From Parabacteroides sp. (GTDB taxonomy: Bacteria > Bacteroidota > Bacteroidia > Bacteroidales > Tannerellaceae), in the NCBI GenBank assembly GCA_019417325.1, contig DXVO01000007.1:96469-160468 (forward strand): a DNA stretch of 64,000 nucleotides, read 5' to 3'. Shown piece after piece: positions 16,010 through 25,548 of this stretch; within the stretch, counting starts at the first letter, position 1, and each line of letters opens with the position of its first letter. Made by a program: the position numbers and the translations under genes. The notes beneath the pieces were generated by a model that saw nothing but the letters and a program-made list of their open reading frames with translations, did no database searches and had not been told where the DNA came from.

Positions 16010-16993
16010 ATGGAGTTTTATACACAGATTTCTATTCCCAAAGGAATACATCCTTTGTCATATAAGGAGCAAATAGTGCTTTTGGGTTCTTGCTTTGCGG
16101 AGAATATAGGACGGAAATTAGAAGAAAGCAGGTTCCGGACAGATATAAATCCGTTTGGAACACTTTATAATCCGGCTTCCATTGCAGTGGCTATCCGAAT
16201 GTTGTTGCATCCGGAACGGTTTGAAGACCACGATTTGTTTCAACATGAAGGAGTATATCACAGCTTTTACCATCATAGCCGCTTTTCGTCTCCGCAAGCA
16301 GTGGAGTGTTTGAATTCTATCAATCAACGGCTGTTTTCTTCTTCTCAAATCATACGTGAAGCGAAACATTTGATTATTACGTTGGGAACAGCCTATGTTT
16401 ACAAACTGAAAGCTACCGGGCAGATCGTATCTAATTGTCATAAGCTTCCGGAGAAGATGTTTGAAAGGGAAATGCTTTCCATTCAGGAAATAACGGATGA
16501 GTGGAAAAATACCTTGCTCGCATTGTGGGAGCAGAATCCGGATCTGAAAGTTCTTTTTACCGTAAGTCCTATTCGTCACTGGAAAGACGGGGCACACGCC
16601 AACCAACTGAGTAAAGCAACATTGCTATTGGCAGTGGATTACCTGCAAAAAGAATATCCGGAACAAGTTTCTTATTTCCCAGCTTATGAGATTATGATGG
16701 ATGAATTGAGAGACTACCGTTTTTATGCAGACGACATGTTGCATCCTTCGGTTCAGGCAGTGGAATATATTTGGGAATGCTTCCGGGAAAACTTGTTCTC
16801 GAAAGAAGCCCTGGAGATTTTTAAAGAGTGGAATGAAATACAAAAGGCTCTTAACCATAAGCCTTTTCAACCTCAAAGTGAGGGGTATAAACGCTTCATC
16901 TCGCAAACTTTGTTAAAGATGGAACGACTTAACGATAAATTCCCTTACTTTGATATTACAAATGATATAGAAACGATACGAAAGAAGTCTTAA
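16010..16993 (+). CDS. GSCFA domain-containing protein
   Basis: 327-aa protein with the GSCFA signature in VLLGSCFAENIG near residue 25, the motif that names the family, followed by NPFGTLYNP and a late ADDMLHPS. This pattern resembles SGNH/GDSL-type hydrolases (block I serine in GSC; D-x-x-H in DDMLHPS), so an esterase-like activity is plausible but unproven. There is no signal peptide or membrane segment, so it is probably cytoplasmic. It lies 12 bp upstream of the murF-alr fusion, so the two are probably co-transcribed. Its start ATG overlaps the stop of a 44-codon upstream frame (TAATG). Confidence 0.85.
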   Translation: MEFYTQISIPKGIHPLSYKEQIVLLGSCFAENIGRKLEESRFRTDINPFGTLYNPASIAVAIRMLLHPERFEDHDLFQHEGVYHSFYHHSRFSSPQAVECLNSINQRLFSSSQIIREAKHLIITLGTAYVYKLKATGQIVSNCHKLPEKMFEREMLSIQEITDEWKNTLLALWEQNPDLKVLFTVSPIRHWKDGAHANQLSKATLLLAVDYLQKEYPEQVSYFPAYEIMMDELRDYRFYADDMLHPSVQAVEYIWECFRENLFSKEALEIFKEWNEIQKALNHKPFQPQSEGYKRFISQTLLKMERLNDKFPYFDITNDIETIRKKS

Positions 16994-17005
16994 ACAATAC
17001 AAAGA

Positions 17006-19471
17006 ATGGAATATTCAGTTAAAGATATAGCCGAAATTATCGGAGCGAACGCTAAAAATATGCACGATGATAAAATCAGTATTTTACTTACCGATAGTCG
17101 TCGTCTTTCATTTCCGGAACAAAGCCTTTTTTTCGCTTTGAAAACAAAAACAAATGATGGACATAGTTATATTTCTGAATTATATAAACTCAGAGTCCGC
17201 AATTTTGTGGTGAGTGAGTTTCGCCCGGAGTTTGAAGCATTGGATGATGCTTGTTTCCTGGTAGTGAAAGATACTTTGAAAGCTTTGCAGAAACTGGCCG
17301 CTTGCCATCGCAAACAATTTAATATACCTGTGATCGGAATTACCGGTAGTAATGGTAAAACGATTGTAAAGGAATTTTTATACCAATTGTTGCATAACGA
17401 ATTTAATATTGTACGTTCTCCACGTAGTTATAATTCACAATTGGGAGTTCCTCTTTCTGTCTGGCAGATGACAGAAAAGAATACACTGGGTATTTTTGAG
17501 GCTGGTATTTCACAACCGGACGAAATGGAACGTTTGCAACCGATTATTGTCCCGACTATCGGCGTTATTACAAATATAGGAGAAGCCCATCAGGAGAATT
17601 TTATTTCTTCCACCCAGAAATGCATGGAAAAGCTGGGTTTGTTTAATGATTGTGAAGCGATTATTTATGATGGGGATAATGCCTTTATTGCGAATTGTAT
17701 AGAGGCTGCTTGTTTATCTCATAAAGCAATCACATGGAGCCGCACGGACTCGGATGCTCCACTTTATATAGAATCGATAGAGAAGAAAGAAAAGGAAACA
17801 ATTATCCATTGTACTCTGCTCGGTCTGGACAGGGTTTATTCGATTCCTTTTACCGATGATGCTTCTATTGAAAATGTTATTCATTGCATGGCGGTTATGC
17901 TCTATCTGAAACCTACCAGCGTGAATGATGTGGAGAAATTCAAACAATTGGAGCCTGTTGCTATGCGGCTGGATGTAAAGCAGGGTATTAATAATTGCCT
18001 GTTAATAAATGATACCTATAATTCAGATATAAACTCATTGGATATAGCGCTGGATTTCCAACAAAGCCGCCGTATGGGAAATAACCTGAAATGTACATTG
18101 ATTCTGTCTGACATATTACAGTCCGGAACATTGCCCAAATCTTTATATAAGAAAGTGGCAGATTTGGTACGGCGTAAAAAAATAGACCGGATTATCGGAA
18201 TAGGGCGCGACCTGAAAGAATATGGTGGAGTCTTTGAAATGGAAAAAGAATTCTATTTGACAACAAAGGAATTTATCCAGTCGCCTTCATTTAAGAAATT
18301 TAATAATGAATTAATTCTCATAAAGGGTTCCCGCCGTTTCCATTTTGAACAGATATCGGAACTGCTTGAAAAGAAAGTGCATGAAACGATATTGGAAGTG
18401 AATCTGGATGCCATTGTTCACAACTTTAATTATTATCGCTCCAAACTCAAACCGGAAACTAAGATGGTTTGTATGGTGAAAGCTTTCGGATATGGAGCCG
18501 GTTCATATGAATTGGCAAAAACGTTACAGGAACACCGTTGCGACTATCTGGCTGTTGCTGTTGCCGATGAGGGTGCGGAATTGCGTAAGGAAGGTATCTC
18601 TATTCCTCTGATTGTAATGAATCCGGAATTCAGCAGTTTTAATGTTTTATTTGAAAACCAACTGGAACCGGAGGTGTATAGTTTCCGTTTGTTGGATGCT
18701 ATGATAAAAGAAACAGAGCGCAGGGGAATCACTTCATATCCTATACATATAAAGATTGACACAGGTATGCACCGTCTAGGTTTTCAGCCGTCGGATGTTC
18801 CGGCTGTTTGCGAGCGCCTGAAAGAACAGAGCGGTGTTGTGGTACGCTCTGTCTTTTCCCATTTGGTTGGTAGCGATTCGTATATCTTTGATGAGTTTAC
18901 ACATAAGCAGTTGGATACGTTTACCGAGGTTGCATCGGTCCTGGAATCCGGATTGGAATATAAAGTAATTAAACATATCCTGAACTCTGCAGGTATCGAG
19001 CGTTTTACAGATTACCAGATGGATATGGTACGTTTGGGTATTGGTCTTTATGGGGTAAGTGCTTCCGGACAAAAAGGTCTGCGGAATGTAAGTACACTGA
19101 AAACGACGATTTTGCAGATTCAAAATGTGCCGGAGGGGGATTCTATCGGATATAGCCGTATGAGTTACGTGAAACGGGATTCCCGCATAGCGATTATTCC
19201 AATCGGTTATGCAGACGGATTGGACCGTCATTTCAGCAATGGGGGAGGTGAAGTCCTTGTAAATGGTCATCGTTGTCCGATTATCGGTAACATATGTATG
19301 GATGCTTGTATGATAGATGTAACGGATATCGATGCTCAGGAGGGCGATCCGGTTATCATTTTCGGCGATGAGTTGCCTGTCAGTGAGTTGTCTGATAAGC
19401 TAAAAACGATACCATATGAAATTCTAACTTCTGTATCGCCACGTGTAAAAAGGGTGTATTACAGAGAATAA
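17006..19471 (+). CDS. murF-alr: Bifunctional MurF (D-Ala-D-Ala adding ligase) / alanine racemase
   Basis: A natural fusion of two enzymes of one pathway: the C-terminal half makes D-alanine and the N-terminal half attaches D-Ala-D-Ala to the UDP-MurNAc tripeptide. Residues 1 to about 455 are a Mur ligase with ILLTDSRRLSFPEQSLFFAL and the ATP loop GITGSNGKTIVKEF (about 112-125). From about residue 460 the PLP barrel of alanine racemase starts: EVNLDAIVHNFNYYR, the PLP-lysine segment MVKAFGYGAGSYEL, KIDTGMHRLGF, and RVKRVYYRE at the end. The 821-aa arrangement is the usual Bacteroidetes form and explains why murF is missing from the dcw cluster here. Confidence 0.96.
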   Translation: MEYSVKDIAEIIGANAKNMHDDKISILLTDSRRLSFPEQSLFFALKTKTNDGHSYISELYKLRVRNFVVSEFRPEFEALDDACFLVVKDTLKALQKLAACHRKQFNIPVIGITGSNGKTIVKEFLYQLLHNEFNIVRSPRSYNSQLGVPLSVWQMTEKNTLGIFEAGISQPDEMERLQPIIVPTIGVITNIGEAHQENFISSTQKCMEKLGLFNDCEAIIYDGDNAFIANCIEAACLSHKAITWSRTDSDAPLYIESIEKKEKETIIHCTLLGLDRVYSIPFTDDASIENVIHCMAVMLYLKPTSVNDVEKFKQLEPVAMRLDVKQGINNCLLINDTYNSDINSLDIALDFQQSRRMGNNLKCTLILSDILQSGTLPKSLYKKVADLVRRKKIDRIIGIGRDLKEYGGVFEMEKEFYLTTKEFIQSPSFKKFNNELILIKGSRRFHFEQISELLEKKVHETILEVNLDAIVHNFNYYRSKLKPETKMVCMVKAFGYGAGSYELAKTLQEHRCDYLAVAVADEGAELRKEGISIPLIVMNPEFSSFNVLFENQLEPEVYSFRLLDAMIKETERRGITSYPIHIKIDTGMHRLGFQPSDVPAVCERLKEQSGVVVRSVFSHLVGSDSYIFDEFTHKQLDTFTEVASVLESGLEYKVIKHILNSAGIERFTDYQMDMVRLGIGLYGVSASGQKGLRNVSTLKTTILQIQNVPEGDSIGYSRMSYVKRDSRIAIIPIGYADGLDRHFSNGGGEVLVNGHRCPIIGNICMDACMIDVTDIDAQEGDPVIIFGDELPVSELSDKLKTIPYEILTSVSPRVKRVYYRE

Positions 19472-19502
19472 TTGGTCATGTTGCACAAAATCCGTATCTT
19501 TG
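19472..19502 (+). promoter_or_regulatory. Promoter of fabI
   Basis: TTG (19472-19474), 20-base spacer, TATCTTTG (19495-19502). The leader to the fabI ATG would be about 20 nt. The -33 element starts at the base after the murF-alr stop codon. Confidence 0.65.
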
Positions 19503-19526
19503 TGCCGATAAGTTAAAATAAAAGGT

Positions 19527-20384
19527 ATGAGTCACAATTTATTGAAAGGCAAGCGAGGCATTATTTTCGGTGCGCTGAATGATATGTCTATCGCCTGGAA
19601 GGTAGCGGAAAAAGCCGTTGAGGAAGGTGCGACAATCACGCTGAGTAATACTCCTATTGCGGTACGTATGGGGCAAGTGGATGCTTTGGCGGAGAAGTTG
19701 CATGCGCAAGTTATTCCTGCGGACGCTACCAGTGTAGAAGATCTGGAAACTGTATTCTCTAAATCAGTAGAAATATTGGGTGGTAAGATTGATTTTGTTT
19801 TACATTCTATAGGAATGAGTCCGAACGTACGTAAAAAACGTACTTATGATGACTTGGACTATGAAATGTTGAGCAAAACATTGGATATTTCGGCAGTTTC
19901 TTTCCATAAAATGTTGCAGGTTGCCAAAAGGCAGGATGCTATTTCCGAAGGTGGTTCTGTTGTTGCATTGTCTTATGTAGCCGCACAGCGTACATTCTTC
20001 GGATATAATGATATGGCAGATGCTAAGAGTCTGCTGGAATCTATTGCACGTAGTTTCGGTTATATCTATGGACGTGAAAAGGGAGTACGTATCAATACAA
20101 TATCTCAGTCACCCACATTAACAACAGCCGGTAGCGGTGTGAAGGGTATGGATCATTTGATGGATTTTGCGGAAAAGATGAGCCCTCTGGGGAATGCCTC
20201 TGCAGATGAATGCGCCGACTATTGTGTGATGATGTTCTCAGATTTCACCCGTAAGGTGACAATGCAGAACCTGTTCCATGATGGAGGTTTTTCAAGCATG
20301 GGGATGAGTCTCCGTGCAATGAATCAGTACAGTAAAGGTTTGGAGGAATATACTGACGAAAACGGTCATATAATTTACGGTTAA
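19527..20384 (+). CDS. fabI: Enoyl-[acyl-carrier-protein] reductase FabI (NADH)
   Basis: Catalyses the last reduction step of each type II fatty-acid elongation cycle in the cytoplasm. The 285-aa short-chain dehydrogenase fold has the atypical FabI N-terminus GKRGIIFGALNDMSIAWKVA instead of a plain TGxxxGxG, the HSIGMSP motif after strand 4, and the catalytic YNDMADAK (Tyr-x6-Lys). The C-terminal FHDGGFSSMGMS is the substrate-lid region of the family. It has its own promoter and is followed after 3 bp by the YrdC-family gene. As the visible enoyl-ACP reductase it would be the target of triclosan-like inhibitors. Confidence 0.95.
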   Translation: MSHNLLKGKRGIIFGALNDMSIAWKVAEKAVEEGATITLSNTPIAVRMGQVDALAEKLHAQVIPADATSVEDLETVFSKSVEILGGKIDFVLHSIGMSPNVRKKRTYDDLDYEMLSKTLDISAVSFHKMLQVAKRQDAISEGGSVVALSYVAAQRTFFGYNDMADAKSLLESIARSFGYIYGREKGVRINTISQSPTLTTAGSGVKGMDHLMDFAEKMSPLGNASADECADYCVMMFSDFTRKVTMQNLFHDGGFSSMGMSLRAMNQYSKGLEEYTDENGHIIYG

Positions 20385-20387
20385 TAT

Positions 20388-20996
20388 ATGCTTGTAAAGA
20401 TTTATCCGGAAAATCCGAATCAAAAAGAAATAGACAAGGTCGTCAATGTCCTCCGGGATGGCGGCCTTGTCATTTATCCGACTGATACGGTGTATGCAAT
20501 CGGTTGTGATGCCTTGAATGTGCGTGCAGTTGAGAAAATATGCCAGATGAAAGGCGTGAATCCTCAAAAAAGTAACCTTTCTATTATTTGTTACGACTTA
20601 TCTAATCTGAGTGAATACGCAAAGGTGAGTAATGCTGCCTTTAAGTTGATGAAGAAACACCTGCCCGGTCCCTTTACTTTTATTTTGCCTACAAGCAGTG
20701 AGCTTCCGAAAATCTATAAGAATCGTAAAGAGGTGGGTATACGTGTGCCGGACAACAATATCATCCGTACATTGGTACAGGCTTTAGGCAATCCGATCCT
20801 TACGATGTCCATACGGGATGAGGATGAAGTAATAGAATATACTACCGATCCTGAATTGATTCACGAAAAATATGAAGAATTGGTAGATCTCGTGATCGAT
20901 GGTGGATATGGTGGCACGGAAGCCTCAACCGTCGTAGATTGTACGACGGATGAGTTTGAAATTCTGCGCCAGGGAAAAGGTGAACTTTCTCTTTAA
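20388..20996 (+). CDS. L-threonylcarbamoyladenylate synthase family protein (YrdC/YciO/Sua5)
   Basis: 202-aa YrdC-domain protein. TsaC/Sua5 members make threonylcarbamoyl-AMP for the t6A37 modification of ANN-decoding tRNAs. The domain is seen as RDGGLVIYPTDTVYAIGCDA (about residues 24-43), KSNLSIICYDLSNLSEYA and KHLPGPFTFILP, with VGIRVPDN and the late TEASTVVDCT. It is a bare YrdC domain without the Sua5 C-terminal extension. The features are closer to the YciO branch, whose role in t6A synthesis is less certain, so the precise function is left open. The stop codon directly abuts that of the convergent GH2 gene. Confidence 0.87.
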   Translation: MLVKIYPENPNQKEIDKVVNVLRDGGLVIYPTDTVYAIGCDALNVRAVEKICQMKGVNPQKSNLSIICYDLSNLSEYAKVSNAAFKLMKKHLPGPFTFILPTSSELPKIYKNRKEVGIRVPDNNIIRTLVQALGNPILTMSIRDEDEVIEYTTDPELIHEKYEELVDLVIDGGYGGTEASTVVDCTTDEFEILRQGKGELSL

Positions 20997-23651
20997 TTAA
21001 TTTTCCATAGCAATGATTCGGTCGGCAGTCCAGCTGTCGACTATAATTTGTATCCGTTCTTTAGGCAGGGCGGAAGGAAATTGTATATCTATTTCCCGCT
21101 GTTCGCCCGGCATCAAAGTAATATAATTATCCGAATAATGAACGGGGAGAATGCGTTTACCGGTCTTTTTATCCAACACTTTGATTCGATTAAAGAAAGA
21201 GATATGTGAATCCGCTTTTATAATAACCTTTCCTGAATAATTCGTATTTTCCTTATATAATGTTGTTTTTAGAATCGGACTGGACAGTGGAAGCTGAGAG
21301 AGGCTGGTATAGTCCTTCGGTTCCGTGGTCAGCCAATAAATATTAGGTGTACTTGAGGTGTCTTTTAAAGATAATTGCAGAAAATAGACTCCTTTTATTC
21401 CTTCCGGAACCTGAATATCTAATAGTTCCTGTACCGTATTCCCTTTACAGTCTGTCTTGATTTCTTTTTCCCAAAGAATTTTGCCTTCGAGATTGTAAAT
21501 ACGGGCAGTAACGGACAATTCTTCATAATTATTTAGTGTTGTATTCAGTAATCCGGCTTTCTGGGTTACAGGGTTATAAAATGCATGCAAAGGTTCACAT
21601 CCTTTCCGGGTTCCATAAAGGGATGCGTTTACATCCAGATACCAGTCGTACATTTGCCCCCGTAAAGAAGTCCATGGGTTCTGGGTTTTCCAGATTAAAA
21701 TGCCTGTATACCAATCCCACATATGCGAAGCCCAACCTTCCATGAAACTACGGTATTGATCGTAGTTTACAATCTGTGCATATTTACAGTAGGTTTCAAT
21801 ATCTTTTACTTCTCCGAAGCGTTCCAGATGGTCGCGATATCCTAAATCTTTATGGTATTTCCATGTGGCATTACGGGTGATACCATTCTTTGGAAAACCG
21901 GCAAGGTCTTGTTCCGACATCATTTCCCGCATACTTTCTATTTCCGGTGAGCCTACAGAACCGGCTTCCGGATTAAACGGATGGGAACGGAATGTGAAAA
22001 ACCATTCAGGTTCCTGAATACCGTAAGGACCATCCCCGTTGTCCCCTAAAAGGTTGCGGGTAAATATTGTGTCGGTAGAGAAACTTGCGAAAAGACGTTC
22101 AGGGTCCAGTTTTGGAAAAACTTCTTTCTTTAATTTTTTATCAATATCTTTTGCTAAAGGCCATTCATTTGCTCCGCACCAGAAACATAGGCTCGGGTGA
22201 TTACGAATCATCTTTATCTGGTCTTCTACCGAGGCGATAAATAGATCATGATTGTCGGGATATTCCCAACGACGTTCCCGGGAGTCCAGTTTAGTCGCAT
22301 CTTCCCAAGCACCGTTACAGTCGCCGCTTCCCCATAAGTCCTGAAATACCAGAATGCCATATTCATCACAAGCCTTATAAAATTCGGGACGTTCTACCAG
22401 TGCACCTCCCCAAACGCGAATCATCCGTAAATTCATTTCTGCATGGAAACGCACTTCATCCCGGTAGCGTTCAGGTGAAAGACGGAGCAACCAGTCTGAG
22501 TTAATATAATTTCCTCCGGTGATATATATTTTCTGGCCGTTTACAAAAAAGCGGCGCCCGCCATTATCCGGACATTTATCCGTTGTTATTTCCCTGATGC
22601 CATAATGGATTTGTTTGCAGTCACTGATTTCATTATTAACCTTGAACGAAATGGACATATCATATAGCGGTTGTTTGCCGATACCATTTGGCCACCATAA
22701 ACGGGGATTATTAACGGCTAAAGTGGTAAATTTTATTTCTTTTTTTTCATTCGGAGAGATAGATACTTGTTGGGTTAAATGTTTTCCGTTTGTTTCGCAA
22801 ACCAACATACCTTTTACTGGCTTGTCTGAGATATTTTCTATCTCGACAGATGTATTTATAAAAGCATCTTTTTGAGTTTTTGCATTAGGAATACGTATAC
22901 CTGGAACTTTGGTAACGACATAAGGTGAGTTTAATTTGATGGAACCTGTAGTTGTTATAGAGACTTCATCCCATATCCCTGTATTTCTGTCGCGAACAGG
23001 CTGTATCCAGTCCCAACCAGGTGTATATTGCATCGTATTGTTGCGGGCAATTTGTCCGTCTCCTCCTTGTCCACCGTTCGGATTCCCAGCATGCGTGGGA
23101 GGATATACTAAGACTGCCAGTGTATTAGGAGCATCAGTTCTTAGCCAGGGAGTAATATTGAAACTCTTTCTTAAGAACATGCCTTCGTGGGTACTATTAT
23201 TAACCCGCTTGCCGTTCAGGAATATTTCAGCTTTGTAGTTAATGCCGCGAAAGTTTAGCCAAACATTCCGTCCTTCCTGTATTTCTGGAGTATCGAATTT
23301 GCGGATAAACCAAAAAGTATAGAAATCATTTCCCGTTTCATGTATATCAGGAATCAGGTTGTTGTTCAGTCCGAATTCCGGTGCCGGATATTGCTGATTT
23401 TCCAAGAGGGTGGTCAATACGGTCCCGGGTACACGTGCAGGCATCCATCCTACGGTTTCCGGAGGTGTTTCGCTTAATTGATTTCCGTCTACTTTTACTT
23501 CATTTGCTCTACGGGCAAACCAGTCTGTGTCGATTACTGTTTTTTCTCCCGGTTCGGGAATTACCAACATGTTCTTTTCCTGAGCGATTACCGGAGCTAT
23601 CCAATAAAACATGGTTAGCCAACAAAGTATATAAATACATCTGTTTTTCAT
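20997..23651 (-). CDS. Glycoside hydrolase family 2 protein (beta-mannosidase / exo-glucosaminidase-like)
   Basis: Exported exo-acting glycosidase of 884 aa. The start is placed at MKNRCIYILC because it begins a classic signal peptide ending at VIAQ (about residue 23); a 77-codon upstream extension would run back over the hairpins. Domain order is a jelly-roll sugar-binding domain (about 30-200), an Ig-like domain, then the TIM barrel with RMIRVWGGALVERPEFY and the acid/base glutamate in CFWCGANEWPLA. The likely nucleophile lies in SHPFNPEAGSVGSPEIE. The pattern is nearest to endo-beta-mannosidase or exo-beta-D-glucosaminidase GH2 branches, not beta-galactosidase. It lies downstream of susCD pair 1 and may act with it on the same glycan. 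Confidence 0.9.
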   Translation of the reverse strand: MKNRCIYILCWLTMFYWIAPVIAQEKNMLVIPEPGEKTVIDTDWFARRANEVKVDGNQLSETPPETVGWMPARVPGTVLTTLLENQQYPAPEFGLNNNLIPDIHETGNDFYTFWFIRKFDTPEIQEGRNVWLNFRGINYKAEIFLNGKRVNNSTHEGMFLRKSFNITPWLRTDAPNTLAVLVYPPTHAGNPNGGQGGDGQIARNNTMQYTPGWDWIQPVRDRNTGIWDEVSITTTGSIKLNSPYVVTKVPGIRIPNAKTQKDAFINTSVEIENISDKPVKGMLVCETNGKHLTQQVSISPNEKKEIKFTTLAVNNPRLWWPNGIGKQPLYDMSISFKVNNEISDCKQIHYGIREITTDKCPDNGGRRFFVNGQKIYITGGNYINSDWLLRLSPERYRDEVRFHAEMNLRMIRVWGGALVERPEFYKACDEYGILVFQDLWGSGDCNGAWEDATKLDSRERRWEYPDNHDLFIASVEDQIKMIRNHPSLCFWCGANEWPLAKDIDKKLKKEVFPKLDPERLFASFSTDTIFTRNLLGDNGDGPYGIQEPEWFFTFRSHPFNPEAGSVGSPEIESMREMMSEQDLAGFPKNGITRNATWKYHKDLGYRDHLERFGEVKDIETYCKYAQIVNYDQYRSFMEGWASHMWDWYTGILIWKTQNPWTSLRGQMYDWYLDVNASLYGTRKGCEPLHAFYNPVTQKAGLLNTTLNNYEELSVTARIYNLEGKILWEKEIKTDCKGNTVQELLDIQVPEGIKGVYFLQLSLKDTSSTPNIYWLTTEPKDYTSLSQLPLSSPILKTTLYKENTNYSGKVIIKADSHISFFNRIKVLDKKTGKRILPVHYSDNYITLMPGEQREIDIQFPSALPKERIQIIVDSWTADRIIAMEN

Positions 23652-23726
23652 AATATGAATATTTAGTTCCCCTAAGTTACGATAAAAAAATAACAGGAGT
23701 AAAACAATTGATTTTTTATAATATAG

Positions 23727-23769
23727 TTCAGGCACAGATTTCACGGGGGCCGTGTAATCCATGCCTGAA
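23727..23769. repeat. Palindromic repeat element, copy b
   Basis: Left arm TTCAGGCACAGATTTCACGG (23727-23746) and right arm CCGTGTAATCCATGCCTGAA (23750-23769) pair at 17 of 20 positions around a 3-base loop. It lies in the gap between the upstream susD gene and the GH2 gene and is nearly the same sequence as the element at 28995-29035. Confidence 0.7.
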
Positions 23770-23778
23770 GGAATGTAG

Positions 23779-23805
23779 TAAACCGGCTGTATAAAAGCCG
23801 GTTTA
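23779..23805 (-). terminator. Hairpin downstream of susD (pair 1)
   Basis: TAAACCGGCT (23779-23788) and AGCCGGTTTA (23796-23805) form a perfect 10-bp stem with a 7-base loop, 31 bases after the susD stop. There is no long T-run, so it may act as a transcript-end stabiliser or a partial terminator between susCD and the GH2 gene. Confidence 0.5.
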
Positions 23806-23835
23806 AACATTATTGTCATAGCACACACACATTCG

Positions 23836-25533
23836 TTAGAAATTACCTCCGGCAACATCCCACCACAGACGTGTTGCTTCATTGTCCGGGCCGTTCAAAT
23901 AAGCTTTCGCTTTTTCAACTTCAGCGCCATTGGAATTACTGTCGTTACGTGGGAAACGCAAACGTTTTACGAAATCACCGTCAGCAATACCTCCATTTAC
24001 ATTTGCACTATAGTTTGTTTGAACCGGGAATAATTTAGGATAGCCTGTACGACGGAATTCGCTCCATGCTTCCTGTCCCTCTGGGAACATTGCAATCCAT
24101 TTTTGATTGATAATCTTATGTAACTTGTCTTCTTTAGAAGCGCCTTCGTTCCATTTTACAGTAGCCTTGTCAAGGCCTGAAATATTATTTTCCGGATTGA
24201 ACGGGTCTTTATAATCAGAGGCTACTTTAGTATCATCATTAATGTATTTGTTGTAAACATCTGTATCCGTAATACCATGTTCTTTAAATGATACCCTGAT
24301 TCCTTCTTCATACAATTCCTGTGCTGTGCTACCCATATTCCAGCCTCTTAAAGCACCTTCTGCACGCAGGAAGTATACTTCTGCAACTTTCATCCAAGGC
24401 AGTGCATTGGAGATACTCTTGTTTCCAACCTGGTCTGTAAATTTGCTGCCGTCCGGCATATTGATTGTAGAATACATCTGGTAGTTTGCTTTATCAGGAA
24501 TAATGATACCTTGACGAATACCTATATAATTACCAATGTTGTTGGTAGCTTTTCCATTTTTATCTTTAATGTCTTGAGTCGCATTTTTTTCTACGAACCA
24601 ACCAACAGGTCTTACATAAACTTGTAAACGAGGGTCTTTGTATCCATCCAATAAACTAACCAGCGAAGCACCGATACGGATATCTCCATATGCATAATTG
24701 ATTTCATTCAATGGGTTCTGCAAAGTCGGATCTACTACTTCTACATTCTTATCGCCATCTTTCAATACGCCATATTTATGATTAACGGCAGCTTCGGCTG
24801 TTTCTTTTGCCAATTGCGGTTCAACTTTTACAATACGCATAGCTAAACGTAAACGTAGGGAGTTGGCAAAGCGAATCCACTGTTTATGGTCGGCTCCACA
24901 TACGATATCGAATTTGGATAGACGTTTCGGATCTGCAGAACCTGCATCTACGAATGTTGTCAAATCGTTTACGCTTTCTTCCAGTTCTTTCAGGAATGTC
25001 TTATATACAGTAGCCAAATCGTCATAAGGTACGCTTGTTCCACCCTGCATTGCTTTGGTGTAAGGTATCGGACCATAAATATCTGCAACACGGTGCATAG
25101 CTTCCACCCGGATAATCTTGGCGATAGAAGTAAAGTCAAGTTCCTTTGTTGATTCCAGAATAACACTGATTGGTTTCATTACATACAATTCACCCGCCTT
25201 GAATGGAGTCTCATTCCAGCCTTCATTCATATTGTAGGTCGAGTTATTGAAGTTGCCACCAAACGGAGTCGGGTTTGCCATATAACCGGAATATAAGTCT
25301 GCATTCAGGTTCTGTTGCAATTGATATTCGTAGTTTCTATTCTGATAGTTCAGATAAACAGAAGTGATAGGTTGTGAGAAGCGTGCTTCCAGTGATACAT
25401 CCTCCGGCTTCATCCCGTTGGGATTTGTATTGATTGATTCAAAGTCACTGGTACAAGAAACAGTACCCATTAACATGGCTATAGCGCCAAGAGGCAAAGT
25501 CCTTTTTATTTGATTAAATATATTCTTTTTCAT
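23836..25533 (-). CDS. SusD/RagB family nutrient-binding outer-membrane lipoprotein, pair 1
   Basis: Surface lipoprotein that captures oligosaccharide and sits as a lid on its SusC partner. The 565-aa protein has a lipoprotein signal ending in LMGTVSC, followed by the SusD-like start SDFESINTNPNG of the SusD/RagB subgroup. The body contains EAMHRVADIYGPIPYTKAM (TPR-like helices) and ends EATRLWWDVAGGNF, shared with pair 2. The start is set at MKKNIFN by analogy with the second copy, giving a 15-bp gap to susC (14 bp in the second pair); an upstream ATG three codons earlier is possible. Roughly 88-90 percent identical to the second SusD by eye. Confidence 0.93.
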   Translation of the reverse strand: MKKNIFNQIKRTLPLGAIAMLMGTVSCTSDFESINTNPNGMKPEDVSLEARFSQPITSVYLNYQNRNYEYQLQQNLNADLYSGYMANPTPFGGNFNNSTYNMNEGWNETPFKAGELYVMKPISVILESTKELDFTSIAKIIRVEAMHRVADIYGPIPYTKAMQGGTSVPYDDLATVYKTFLKELEESVNDLTTFVDAGSADPKRLSKFDIVCGADHKQWIRFANSLRLRLAMRIVKVEPQLAKETAEAAVNHKYGVLKDGDKNVEVVDPTLQNPLNEINYAYGDIRIGASLVSLLDGYKDPRLQVYVRPVGWFVEKNATQDIKDKNGKATNNIGNYIGIRQGIIIPDKANYQMYSTINMPDGSKFTDQVGNKSISNALPWMKVAEVYFLRAEGALRGWNMGSTAQELYEEGIRVSFKEHGITDTDVYNKYINDDTKVASDYKDPFNPENNISGLDKATVKWNEGASKEDKLHKIINQKWIAMFPEGQEAWSEFRRTGYPKLFPVQTNYSANVNGGIADGDFVKRLRFPRNDSNSNGAEVEKAKAYLNGPDNEATRLWWDVAGGNF

Positions 25534-25548
25534 AATTGACATAAGTTG

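Noticed and set aside
15876..16010. 44-codon frame ending TAATG on the GSCFA start, suggesting coupling
   Set aside because: The frame runs through the terminator hairpin and its product (starting MGAEKQTPGVLNF) looks like no known protein; a terminator there fits better.
23652..23882. 77-codon N-terminal extension of the GH2 gene
   Set aside because: It would read through two hairpins and into the susD end, and would bury the signal peptide that begins at 23651.
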